Assembly: GCA_020636275.1 (NCBI GenBank)
Contig: JACJYD010000004.1
Coordinates: 62,001-126,000 of the forward strand
Length of the DNA stretch: 64,000 nucleotides
Direction: 5' to 3'
DNA from: Lewinellaceae bacterium
GTDB taxonomy: Bacteria > Bacteroidota > Bacteroidia > Chitinophagales > Saprospiraceae
Part shown: piece by piece, positions 51,351 through 58,679 of the stretch
Layout of the letters: each line of letters opens with the position of its first letter
Numbering within the stretch: the stretch's first letter is position 1
The notes under the pieces: model-generated
The model's input: only the letters and a program-made list of their open reading frames with translations
Databases searched by the model: none
Told to the model about the DNA's origin: nothing
Program-made: the position numbers and the translations under genes

Positions 51351-51772
51351 AAAATGAAACCTTTAATTTTTTCAACGATACCGCTTGCCACGGTATCCAG
51401 TTCCTCCCGTCCGGCCTTTTTCTGATTGATCTGAAAGCGCACCCCGTCGCCGCGAAAACGCGGAATGATATGCAAATGCGCATGCGGGATCTCCTGCCCC
51501 GCTGCCTGTCCGTTATTGAGCACCAGGTTGGTGGCTTCGCAGCGAACCCCGGAAGCGCGCACTGCTTTTTCGACCGTCTGAGCTACCTGGAACAGGCGGC
51601 CTGCAGTTTCGACAGGCAAGCCCGACAGCAATTCGCAATGGAGTTTGGGGACCACCAGCACATGGCCGGAATTGATGGGATACGCATCCAGGAAAGCCAC
51701 GACCAGATCGTCTTCATATACTTTATTGGAGGGCAGTTTTCCTTCCAGAATCTGGCAAAAGATACAAGCCAT
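51347..51772 (-). CDS. HIT-family nucleotide hydrolase/transferase
   Basis: From the ATG giving MACIFCQILEGKLPS the protein has 141 residues. The histidine triad is HAHLHIIPR near residue 99, with the usual N-terminal zinc-type Cys pair (CIFC), VVAFLDAYPINSGHVLVVPK and NLVLNNGQAAGQEIPHAH before it. HINT-type members hydrolyse nucleoside phosphoramidates and AMP-linked metabolites in the cytoplasm. It is the first gene of a three-gene run; its stop overlaps the TTG start of the membrane glycosyltransferase, but the link between the two functions is not obvious. Confidence 0.95.
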   Translation of the reverse strand: MACIFCQILEGKLPSNKVYEDDLVVAFLDAYPINSGHVLVVPKLHCELLSGLPVETAGRLFQVAQTVEKAVRASGVRCEATNLVLNNGQAAGQEIPHAHLHIIPRFRGDGVRFQINQKKAGREELDTVASGIVEKIKGFIF

Positions 51773-51904
51773 TTTCAATTGAATTTAGGGCCGGTAATAT
51801 AGGTAAAAATTGCCGGATCGCCCCGGCTTCCGGACCGAAAGAGCAGGAGCTTTGCCAATTTTTTCCTACCTTGTAGGTCCCACTTTTTTCCAAAAGAAAA
51901 CAAC

Positions 51905-53599
51905 ATGAGCCCGATCGCCAAAACGTACAGTCCCGTCGTCCGCTCCAAAACCCGTGACGGCAAACTCACCGGCGCCGCCCTGGTCGGCGTCAATTCCATT
52001 CTGCTCGGCTGGACTCTGGATCCCAACCTCGACCGGGGAAATCTCCTCGGCTTCGGTATCCGCCGCACCGACTACGACCTGGAGGAAGGCATGATGATCC
52101 GCGCCGAATGGTTCTACGGCAACAAGCGTTTTTCCCACCAGATGGACATGGACTACGGGCCCTCCATCTCTACCTACAGCGCGCCGCTTCAGCGCTTCAG
52201 CTGGGCCGACTACACCGTGAGCCACAATCGCAGCTATATGTACGAGATCTTCCCCTTCTGGGGCGACCCCAGGGATTTCGACCGCGAAGAACCGCTGCGG
52301 CTGTACGTGCGCCCCAGTGCGCCTCACGAAGGCGATTGGGGCATCTACACCAACCGGGGCGTTACCGCTACCCTCGCCTACCAGGAGCGCTTCAAGAGCG
52401 TCAACCCGCAGGATAGTGAAGATGCCCAAAAATGGCTGTCGAGGGGATTGAAAGAATCGCTGCTCGATGTCATCAAGGCCGCCGGGAGCGGCGACGGCCT
52501 CCATATCGCCATCTACGAATTCGAGGACAATGACGTGGCGGAAGCGTTGAGCAAGGCCGCCAAACGCGGGGTCGATGTCCAGGTCGTCTTCCACGCCAAA
52601 GAAGGGGACAACACCCGGGAGGAAAACCTGAAGATGATCCACGCCCACGAGCTGGACGATCATGTTTTCCCGCGGGAAAAACCGCTGAATATCAGCCACA
52701 ACAAATTTCTCGTCTACCTCAAGCAGGGCAAGCCCCACACGGTCTGGACCGGCACCTGCAACTTCACCTTTGCCGGCTTTTACCTGCAGACCAACATGGC
52801 CCTGCAACTATCGCACGCACCAACCGCCCAGGCCTATGAAACCTATCATCAACTCCTGAAATCCGACCCCGACTGCGGGGGACGCAACAACCCCAATAAA
52901 GCGCTCATCGAGGAGATCATCAGCGATGCGGAAAAGGCGTTGAACCGGGTCAACTGGAAGGTGAACTTCTCGCCCGTTTCCCGCGATCACTTGCTGGACT
53001 ATTCGGCCGAAGCGATCCGGAAAGCCAAAAGCGCCGTGTTTCTCAGCACGCCCTTCGGCCTGGACAAGATGTTGCTCGACGCCCTGGCTGCCAACTCCGA
53101 ACAGATCGTCGAATACGGGCTTTGCAATACTACTGCCCGCAAGAAGGTCGAGGCGCTCAACACCCGCTACACCCGCTTTTTCACCCCTAGCCGGTTGGAA
53201 AGCTATATGGGTCGCCAGTGGGATGCCCAGGCCTTCGGCAATCACAAGATCCACGCCAAGACCCTCGTGACCGACCCCTGGAGCGACAACCCCACCATCA
53301 TCATCGGCACCGGTAATTTCAGCGATGAAGCTTGCCGCCGCAACGACGAAAACTTCCTCGTCATCCAGGGCGATCAACGCCTCGCCGCCATCGTATCCAC
53401 GGAGTTTATCCGCATGTGGGAGCACTACAAGAACCGGCATTTCATCAATACGATCTACGCCAAACGAAAGGCCTCGCGCGCCGAAGAGCTCGCCCAAATG
53501 CTGCTCGACAGCGACGGATCCTGGAGCAATACGGCTTATCGCGAAACCGCCCGGAGCTACAAGTTCAGGGAACGAGAGGTGTTTGCGGGGATGGAATAA
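51905..53599 (+). CDS. Phospholipase D-like protein with a novel N-terminal domain
   Basis: Residues about 170-520 hold two PLD halves: ISHNKFLVYLKQG followed by WTGTCNFT, and NHKIHAKTLVTDPW followed by IIGTGNFSDEA. Both keep the H-x-K-x4-D/Q-like core and the G-T-x-N-F turn, so a single active site from two HKD motifs is plausible. The first motif has Gln where Asp is usual. There is no signal peptide, so it should be cytoplasmic. The first 160 residues (LLGWTLDPNLDRGNLLGFGI, RLYVRPSAP) look like a beta-sandwich of unknown family. PLD-like proteins include phospholipases, nucleases and transferases; none can be chosen here. Confidence 0.82.
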   Translation: MSPIAKTYSPVVRSKTRDGKLTGAALVGVNSILLGWTLDPNLDRGNLLGFGIRRTDYDLEEGMMIRAEWFYGNKRFSHQMDMDYGPSISTYSAPLQRFSWADYTVSHNRSYMYEIFPFWGDPRDFDREEPLRLYVRPSAPHEGDWGIYTNRGVTATLAYQERFKSVNPQDSEDAQKWLSRGLKESLLDVIKAAGSGDGLHIAIYEFEDNDVAEALSKAAKRGVDVQVVFHAKEGDNTREENLKMIHAHELDDHVFPREKPLNISHNKFLVYLKQGKPHTVWTGTCNFTFAGFYLQTNMALQLSHAPTAQAYETYHQLLKSDPDCGGRNNPNKALIEEIISDAEKALNRVNWKVNFSPVSRDHLLDYSAEAIRKAKSAVFLSTPFGLDKMLLDALAANSEQIVEYGLCNTTARKKVEALNTRYTRFFTPSRLESYMGRQWDAQAFGNHKIHAKTLVTDPWSDNPTIIIGTGNFSDEACRRNDENFLVIQGDQRLAAIVSTEFIRMWEHYKNRHFINTIYAKRKASRAEELAQMLLDSDGSWSNTAYRETARSYKFREREVFAGME

Positions 53600-53602
53600 T
53601 TG

Positions 53603-53670
53603 AGTTTTTAAGTTTATAAGGGTATGAGTTTTTCGCTTCAAAAACTCATACCCTTATAAACTCAAAAACT
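53603..53670. repeat. Long inverted repeat between converging genes, likely bidirectional terminator
   Basis: A 23-base perfect stem (53611-53633 with 53640-53662, core AAGGGTATGAG/CTCATACCCTT) continues for 7 more pairs after one mismatch, around a CGCTTC loop. T- and A-rich flanks suit termination on both strands. The motif CCCTTATAAACTCAAAAAC is shared with the array at 57056-57194. Confidence 0.88.
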
Positions 53671-53674
53671 AACA

Positions 53675-54952
53675 TCAGTCCCCAAACCTCGGATTCACCA
53701 CGTTGTTGTACACCGAACCGAAGGTATAGCTGACCCCAAAATGCATCCAGTAATCAAAGGAAGTTTCCAACTGCCGGCGGCGAATGAGGACATCGCTTTC
53801 GGAAACATCCCCTTTCTGAATGTTGAGCTGGTTGTGGATGATGGAAGCCCCCGCCCCGACATTAAAGGAGAAGCCCTTAAACAGGCGGACCTCCGTTTCG
53901 ATATATCCGTCCAGGCTATTGAATTTGAAGTTGTGCAGGTAGTTCTCCCAGGACAGTGACGCGTAGATATCCCCCCATTTCTGGACCAGGGTCAGGCCGG
54001 CGTTCACCTCCTGCTCAAAGAGTAATTCCCGGTCCCTTTCATAGATCGTCGTCTCCAGGTAATCGTTGTACTGCGTGCCGATGAAATATTGAAACGCCAG
54101 CCTGCGCTGGTTGGATTGCTGGTAGGGAAACACATTGTATTCCACCGCCGTCCGGGCCTTGGCGGCATAGTTGTAATTGCCGAACGTGCTCCGGAAGGCC
54201 TTGATTTCCGCTCCGGCCGACCAGTGGTCGGTCAGGCTTTTTACCGTATAGATATGCGCATTGAAGCTGTGGTTGGGGTTTTCAAACCGCAGCATTTCCC
54301 CGTTATCATCCTGAAACTCAAAGATGTCGTTGGAGGCATTTCCTGAAAAGGAGGCATAGTGTTTCCACTTTTCCGTGATCCGGGAGGCTTCCAACTCCCC
54401 GTAGAAGGAACGGCTTCGATAGATGTTGTCCCCGTTCATGTAGCCGCTGATGCTGGTGCGAAAAACCCAGAAATTCCACGGGTCGTCGGCTTCAGCCGTG
54501 TTGGAGGATTGGTCTTCTCCCCTGGTTCCCTCCGGCTTTTCATAAGTGATCACGACATGTTCAAACCGGGAAGTTCGGGCCAGATAAGGCATTAGGCCGG
54601 CCGACAGATACCGCACCAGCCGTTGCCGGAATTCATCCTCCGAGTCGTTTACGGTGCGGTAAAAGATGAGGGTATCCTGCACGCCCTGGAAAGCCCCTTG
54701 TCCCTGGAACATGAGCTTGATCTCCCGGCCGTTCCCTCCGGTCGATTGTTCGGTGGCCAGCACATACACGTTCGCCAGGAACTGGTCGCGAACGTAATCC
54801 ACATAGTCGACCTCACGACGCACAAAATCCATGTCGCAAAACCAGCTGCAATCGAGATACACTTTCAGCGCATCGGAAGAAGCGCCGTTTTGGGAGAAGA
54901 GGCAGGTGTTCAGGGAAATGAAAAAGATGGTTAGTAGGAAGGTTGTTCTCAT
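53675..54952 (-). CDS. Putative outer-membrane beta-barrel protein of unknown function
   Basis: I start at MRTTFLLTIFFISLNTCLFSQ, a signal peptide, not at an ATG 26 codons upstream. The 425-residue product has an N-terminal soluble part (LKVYLDCSWFCDMDFVRREV, LFQGQGAFQGVQDTLIFYR) and, from about residue 150, alternating amphipathic strands rich in Tyr, Phe and Trp (FYGELEASRITEKWKHYA, RRLAFQYFIGTQYNDYLE), ending in FGVSYTFGSVYNNVVNPRFGD. This pattern is that of an outer-membrane barrel. I cannot name the family. It converges on the PLD-like gene across the inverted repeat. Confidence 0.75.
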   Translation of the reverse strand: MRTTFLLTIFFISLNTCLFSQNGASSDALKVYLDCSWFCDMDFVRREVDYVDYVRDQFLANVYVLATEQSTGGNGREIKLMFQGQGAFQGVQDTLIFYRTVNDSEDEFRQRLVRYLSAGLMPYLARTSRFEHVVITYEKPEGTRGEDQSSNTAEADDPWNFWVFRTSISGYMNGDNIYRSRSFYGELEASRITEKWKHYASFSGNASNDIFEFQDDNGEMLRFENPNHSFNAHIYTVKSLTDHWSAGAEIKAFRSTFGNYNYAAKARTAVEYNVFPYQQSNQRRLAFQYFIGTQYNDYLETTIYERDRELLFEQEVNAGLTLVQKWGDIYASLSWENYLHNFKFNSLDGYIETEVRLFKGFSFNVGAGASIIHNQLNIQKGDVSESDVLIRRRQLETSFDYWMHFGVSYTFGSVYNNVVNPRFGD

Positions 54953-54963
54953 TTTCTTTTTTT

Positions 54964-54993
54964 GTGAAGGGTGAAGAGTGAAGGGTGAAGAGT
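54964..54993. repeat. 7-bp tandem repeat upstream of the barrel gene
   Basis: GTGAAGG and GTGAAGA alternate four times with an exact 7-bp period, directly upstream of the barrel-protein start codon. Confidence 0.85.
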
Positions 54994-55109
54994 CTCTGCA
55001 CTCTCCACTTAATTTCGAAAGGTAACGCAAAAACCAGGACCTTCATTTCACTAAAATTGATAACTTACGCGCCAGACAAAACTCATTATTCACCGAACAA
55101 ACTCCACTG

Positions 55110-55793
55110 ATGAAGAAAATTGCACTGCTGGCGACATTCTTGCTCGCCGGCTTTTGGACACTGACGGCCCAACAGGATTTTTACGGCACGGTCGACTATC
55201 AATTTGAAATGGAAGGTCCCAACGTCGATATGGTCGCCTTTATGATGCCGGAGAAAATGGTCGTACAATACGGCAAAAAGGGCATGAAAATGTTTTTCGT
55301 CGGCGGCATGATGGCCGACATGATGGGGCAGATCGTCCTCAACGGAAAGACCAACCAGATCTTTCAGCTGAAGACCGACGAACAGACCGCCTATATCATG
55401 GGCCCGGAAGACCTGGAAGGCCAGAACGCCGGCGAGCCCGACGAAGTGGTCAAGGAACTGGAAGTGATCAAGATCCAGGGCTACCTGTGCCAGAAATACA
55501 AGGCCATCACACGCGATGAGGAAGGCAATGAGTCCGTGCAGTACATCTGGACCACCGAAGCCCTTCGCGCGCCCGAAGTCGGTTCGCCCGAAATGCGCGC
55601 CATGACCGGCATGAACATCGGCGCCAAAGGCGTGCCCGGATTCCCGATGAAATCGCAAACCTACGAGCCCAATTCCGACATGACCATCACCCTGACCGCG
55701 ACCAACCTGGATTTTACCAAGCTCAAGAACAAGGACTTTCAGGTGCCCAAAGGCTATGCCGTGGAAGAATTTGTGATTGAGGACAGCGAATGA
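55110..55793 (+). CDS. DUF4412-like secreted protein
   Basis: Signal peptide MKKIALLATFLLAGFWTLTAQ. The 227-residue product resembles DUF4412 proteins: YGTVDYQFEMEGPNVD at the start, an unusually Met-rich stretch (VDMVAFMMPEKMVVQYGKKGMKMFF, GGMMADMMGQIVLNG, residues about 38-75), then IKIQGYLCQKYKA and YIWTTEALRAPEV, and a C-terminal LTATNLDFTKLKNKDFQVPKGY. The Met clusters could bind copper or another soft metal, but this is only a guess. The function of the family is not known. It is a single gene ending in a strong hairpin. Confidence 0.75.
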   Translation: MKKIALLATFLLAGFWTLTAQQDFYGTVDYQFEMEGPNVDMVAFMMPEKMVVQYGKKGMKMFFVGGMMADMMGQIVLNGKTNQIFQLKTDEQTAYIMGPEDLEGQNAGEPDEVVKELEVIKIQGYLCQKYKAITRDEEGNESVQYIWTTEALRAPEVGSPEMRAMTGMNIGAKGVPGFPMKSQTYEPNSDMTITLTATNLDFTKLKNKDFQVPKGYAVEEFVIEDSE

Positions 55794-55836
55794 TCTTTTT
55801 CCTTCCTCTCGTGGCCAGGAAGTACTTTTGGTTAAA

Positions 55837-55874
55837 AAAGAAAGAGGAGCGCTGGGGAGCGCTCCTCTTTCTTT
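55837..55874. terminator. Bidirectional terminator between the DUF4412 and tRNA-Arg genes
   Basis: AAAGAAAGAGGAGCGCT and AGCGCTCCTCTTTCTTT pair perfectly around GGGG, with A- and T-rich ends. It ends the DUF4412 gene from the left and the tRNA-Arg transcript from the right. Confidence 0.92.
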
Positions 55875-55883
55875 AAACCCAAG

Positions 55884-55955
55884 TAGTCCCGCCAGGAATC
55901 GAACCTGGATCTTAGGCTCCGGAAACCTACATACTATCCGTTGTACTACGGGACC
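55884..55955 (-). tRNA. tRNA-Arg (anticodon CCG)
   Basis: On the minus strand GGTCCCG pairs with CGGGACT to form the acceptor stem (one G-U), D arm GTAC/GTAT, anticodon arm TAGGT-TTCCGGA-GCCTA with anticodon CCG, and T arm CCAGG-TTCGATT-CCTGG. The CCA end is not encoded. It reads the arginine codon CGG. Confidence 0.95.
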
Positions 55956-56044
55956 AAACCGCCAACGGCGATTCAAGACTTTCAAATAGAGCGACCAAAG
56001 ATCGCTTTATTTTATGTTTTTTTGGACAGGGACCAAAACAAGAA

Positions 56045-56072
56045 TGAGTTTGAGTGCAAAAACTCAAACTCA
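56045..56072. repeat. Hairpin between the two tRNA genes
   Basis: TGAGTTTGAGT pairs perfectly with ACTCAAACTCA around GCAAAA. It may process or separate the two tRNAs; no U-run follows. Confidence 0.7.
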
Positions 56073-56084
56073 CACTCGTTTTTG

Positions 56085-56157
56085 TGATCCCGCTGGGACT
56101 CGAACCCAGGACCCCTTGATTAAAAGTCAAGTGCTCTACCGGCTGAGCTACGAGATC
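56085..56157 (-). tRNA. tRNA-Lys (anticodon UUU)
   Basis: On the minus strand GATCTCG pairs with CGGGATC in the acceptor stem, with D loop AGCCGGTA, anticodon arm CTTGA-CTTTTAA-TCAAG (anticodon TTT) and T arm CTGGG-TTCGAGT-CCCAG. It reads AAA and AAG. It lies 129 bases upstream of the tRNA-Arg on the same strand, so the two may be one transcript. Confidence 0.96.
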
Positions 56158-56305
56158 AAAAGGCGCCTTTTTTCAAAAGCGTTGCAAATATACGGGCTTT
56201 TTTCAAATCTGCAAGCCCGGGGGGTTAAAAGTTAAAGCGTTTTACCATAACGCAGAGGGAAGCGGGAAAGTTCACAGTCCCGTTTTTGAGTGTAATGGGG
56301 AATAC

Positions 56306-57037
56306 CTAAAACACCTCATACCCCGGCGTCTCCCCTTCCGGAAAGCCTGGAGGCCCCGCCAATGCTACGGCTTCCAGAAACCGGCCGTAGTCGGAAAAAT
56401 CGGTAAAAACGTGCTGCACGCCCTCGCGCAACAACAACTCCACATCCCCGCGCACGCGGATGCCGACGAAGCTCATATCCAGTTGCCGGGTAGTGCGCAC
56501 ATCCCAGAGGGCGTCGCCGATGTAGACGATGCGGGAAATGTCCGGCATTGTTTGGCGCACCAGGCCAACGGCTTCCTCCAGGATCGCCTCGCGGGTATAT
56601 TTGTGGTCGGCCCCCACCACGGGGATCGCTTCCACGGGAAAGTCCAGATAGTGGAGTTTGAACAGGGCCGAATCCCGCCAACCGCCGGTTGCAATGGCCA
56701 CCACAAAGCGCGGATCGGCCAACAGGCGTTCTACCGTGGCCCTGGCATAAGGCACTTCCCGGTAGGGCTTCGCATCGAAGGCGCGTTTGCGCGCCATCCG
56801 GGCGATGTAGTTTTCCTGAAACACCTCCACCTCCTCCCAGTTGCACTCCCGTTCGAAATGCTCCCCGAGTACCGACTGCAAGATCGTCGTATCGGTCACA
56901 TGCTCATAGCGCAGCCAGTCGATCGTCGGAAACGGAAGACCGTACAATTCTTCGTACGTCTCCGCAAAACTCCGGCTGTCATTCTTTTCGGAATGGATCA
57001 GGGTGCCGTCGACGTCGAAGAGTACTAATATCTTCAT
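56306..57037 (-). CDS. HAD-family hydrolase (phosphoglycolate phosphatase-like)
   Basis: A 243-residue HAD protein: motif I LVLFDVDGTLIHSEKND at the N-terminus with the nucleophilic Asp pair, a helical cap at about 20-90 (cap type C1), motif II VVAIATGGWRDSALFKL near 115, the Lys region HKYTREAILEEA, and motif IV IVYIGDALWDVRTT near 170. Such proteins are cytoplasmic phosphatases or phosphonatases acting on small phosphorylated metabolites; the exact substrate cannot be told. It lies between the tRNA genes and the repeat array at 57056, and is probably transcribed alone. Confidence 0.92.
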   Translation of the reverse strand: MKILVLFDVDGTLIHSEKNDSRSFAETYEELYGLPFPTIDWLRYEHVTDTTILQSVLGEHFERECNWEEVEVFQENYIARMARKRAFDAKPYREVPYARATVERLLADPRFVVAIATGGWRDSALFKLHYLDFPVEAIPVVGADHKYTREAILEEAVGLVRQTMPDISRIVYIGDALWDVRTTRQLDMSFVGIRVRGDVELLLREGVQHVFTDFSDYGRFLEAVALAGPPGFPEGETPGYEVF

Positions 57038-57055
57038 ATTGAGGCGTTAAGTAAT

Positions 57056-57194
57056 AGTTTTTGAGTTTATAAGGGTATGAGTTTTTACCTTCAAAAACTT
57101 ATACCCTTATAAACTCAAAAACCTATACCCTTATAAACTCAAAAACTTTTACCCTTATAAACTCAAAAACTCATACCCTTATAAACTCAAAAAC
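57056..57194. repeat. 24-bp tandem array with an inverted copy at one end
   Basis: ACCCTTATAAACTCAAAAAC begins at 57103, 57127, 57151 and 57175, exactly 24 bp apart. The left end (57056-57090) carries the same phrase inverted, so the first copy folds into a long hairpin around ACCTTC. The phrase is shared with the inverted repeat at 53603-53670. The array lies between two minus-strand genes and touches the stop codon of the DUF4403 gene. Confidence 0.93.
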
Positions 57195-58556
57195 CTATTC
57201 CAACGACAATCCCTCCACATCCACCTCCATCTCTCCTTTCATCCCGATCCAGAGCCGCATGGCGTCGGGGGTGAGGAAGATCTGGTCGACGGCGAGACGC
57301 GAAAGCTGGCCTTTGAGAATCACGCCAGGGGCGACTTCCACGTTTTGCATCTCTTCCTGCAGGGTCTTTTTGGTCGCGTCGAGGTAATAGTTGAGGTAAT
57401 GATCGAGGCTCTTTTGAATCTCGTTCTTGAACACGCCCTTGAGCAACCAGCCCAGGGTTTTGTGGAGGATATTGCGGGTCTTGAGCTCCACGTCGAGGTC
57501 CTGGAGTTCGATCTTTTTCTTTTCTTCCGAATAGACGGGGGTTCCCACCAAATTGATGTTGCCTTTGTAAGAGCCGGAAAGGGTGGTCTGCACGGCTAAT
57601 TGATCGTCGAGGCGAAACAGTTTCATATCATCCACCACGACATAGCGTTTTTTACCTTGTTCAAAGCGCTGCCCGACCAGGCTTTCCTTGGCCATCCGCT
57701 CGGCCTCTACATAGGGGATATCGGCTTGCAACATGAGGGCAAAGCCTTGTTTGTCGGCCTTGCGCCATTGCAGCGGTGGAAGCGGGGTATGGGGGGATGC
57801 TTCCGGTTCCTGGCCCAATACCACCTGTAATTCCGACTCCAGGCCGATGATGCTTTCCACGGTATCCATCACGGTCTGAAAGGGCGCCATGTAGATCGAG
57901 CGCGGCTTCATGACCATCCAGGTGGCGTATTCTTCCGACAGGAGAAAGGGATCGTGCAGCATATTCCAGGCCGATTCGATCTCCTTGCGGAGGTCGAGGT
58001 TTTGCTTGACCTGGTCATCGATTGTTTTTGTCAGTTTTTTCCGGCTGTTCTTGATCACCAGATCGGCTACAAACTGAAGGGGGATATCGACCAGGGCGGT
58101 TTTCAAAACCGGCTTTTTGGTCCATTCGAAATCGACGAGTTCGGTGAAGGTTTCCAGCGACCAGTCCTCTTTGATCTGATAGCGGGTTTTGAGGTTCAGG
58201 GTGAGGGCGCCCGTACCCTCCAGGTTGGCCAGCCGCATTTTCTTGCGCACCCAAAGGTCGAGCGGGATTTTGTAAAAAATGTCCTGCCCCGATATCCGGA
58301 TCTCGATCGTCGAAGCCTTCAGCGCGTGGATCTCGAGGTTTTCGCCATCGGCCTTGTTGTCGACATAAAGGGTGTCTCCCAGTTGCTGGTTGATGTCGTC
58401 CTGCAGCTGAACCCGATGCAGACGCACGGGTATCTGGATGATCGAAAGGGGAAGTTCGGGTGTGATGGTCGAATCTGGTTTACCCATAGCCCAAAGGGAA
58501 AGGGATGAAAAAATAAGTCCTACTAGGAACGTCGCAGCAAGGTAATGAGTTTTCAT
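57195..58556 (-). CDS. DUF4403-family protein, exported
   Basis: Start chosen at MKTHYLAATFLVGLIFSSLSLWA (signal peptide); an in-frame start 12 codons upstream is less likely. The 453-residue product fits DUF4403: IIQIPVRLHRVQLQDDINQQ near the start, the glycine-poor strands FYKIPLDLWVRKKMRLANLEG and GALTLNLKTRYQIKEDWSL, VDIPLQFVADLVIKNSRKKL, and the C-terminal LKTRNILHKTLGWLLKGVF region. The domain pair is reminiscent of BPI/LBP or SMP-like lipid-binding folds, so lipid handling in the periplasm is possible but not shown. Its stop codon directly touches the 24-bp array. Confidence 0.82.
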   Translation of the reverse strand: MKTHYLAATFLVGLIFSSLSLWAMGKPDSTITPELPLSIIQIPVRLHRVQLQDDINQQLGDTLYVDNKADGENLEIHALKASTIEIRISGQDIFYKIPLDLWVRKKMRLANLEGTGALTLNLKTRYQIKEDWSLETFTELVDFEWTKKPVLKTALVDIPLQFVADLVIKNSRKKLTKTIDDQVKQNLDLRKEIESAWNMLHDPFLLSEEYATWMVMKPRSIYMAPFQTVMDTVESIIGLESELQVVLGQEPEASPHTPLPPLQWRKADKQGFALMLQADIPYVEAERMAKESLVGQRFEQGKKRYVVVDDMKLFRLDDQLAVQTTLSGSYKGNINLVGTPVYSEEKKKIELQDLDVELKTRNILHKTLGWLLKGVFKNEIQKSLDHYLNYYLDATKKTLQEEMQNVEVAPGVILKGQLSRLAVDQIFLTPDAMRLWIGMKGEMEVDVEGLSLE

Positions 58557-58679
58557 TTTTATTGTTTTGTATCCCGAAGAGGCACCACGCACAGCGCTCT
58601 GTGTTCTTGGTTCATAAACAGGAGCAACCCGGAGTCAAATTTCATGTCCTTGACCTTTGGACGAAAATAAAACAACGAG

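Noticed and set aside
57056..57194. CRISPR array
   Set aside because: The 24-bp units follow each other without unique spacers, one end is inverted, and no cas gene is near.
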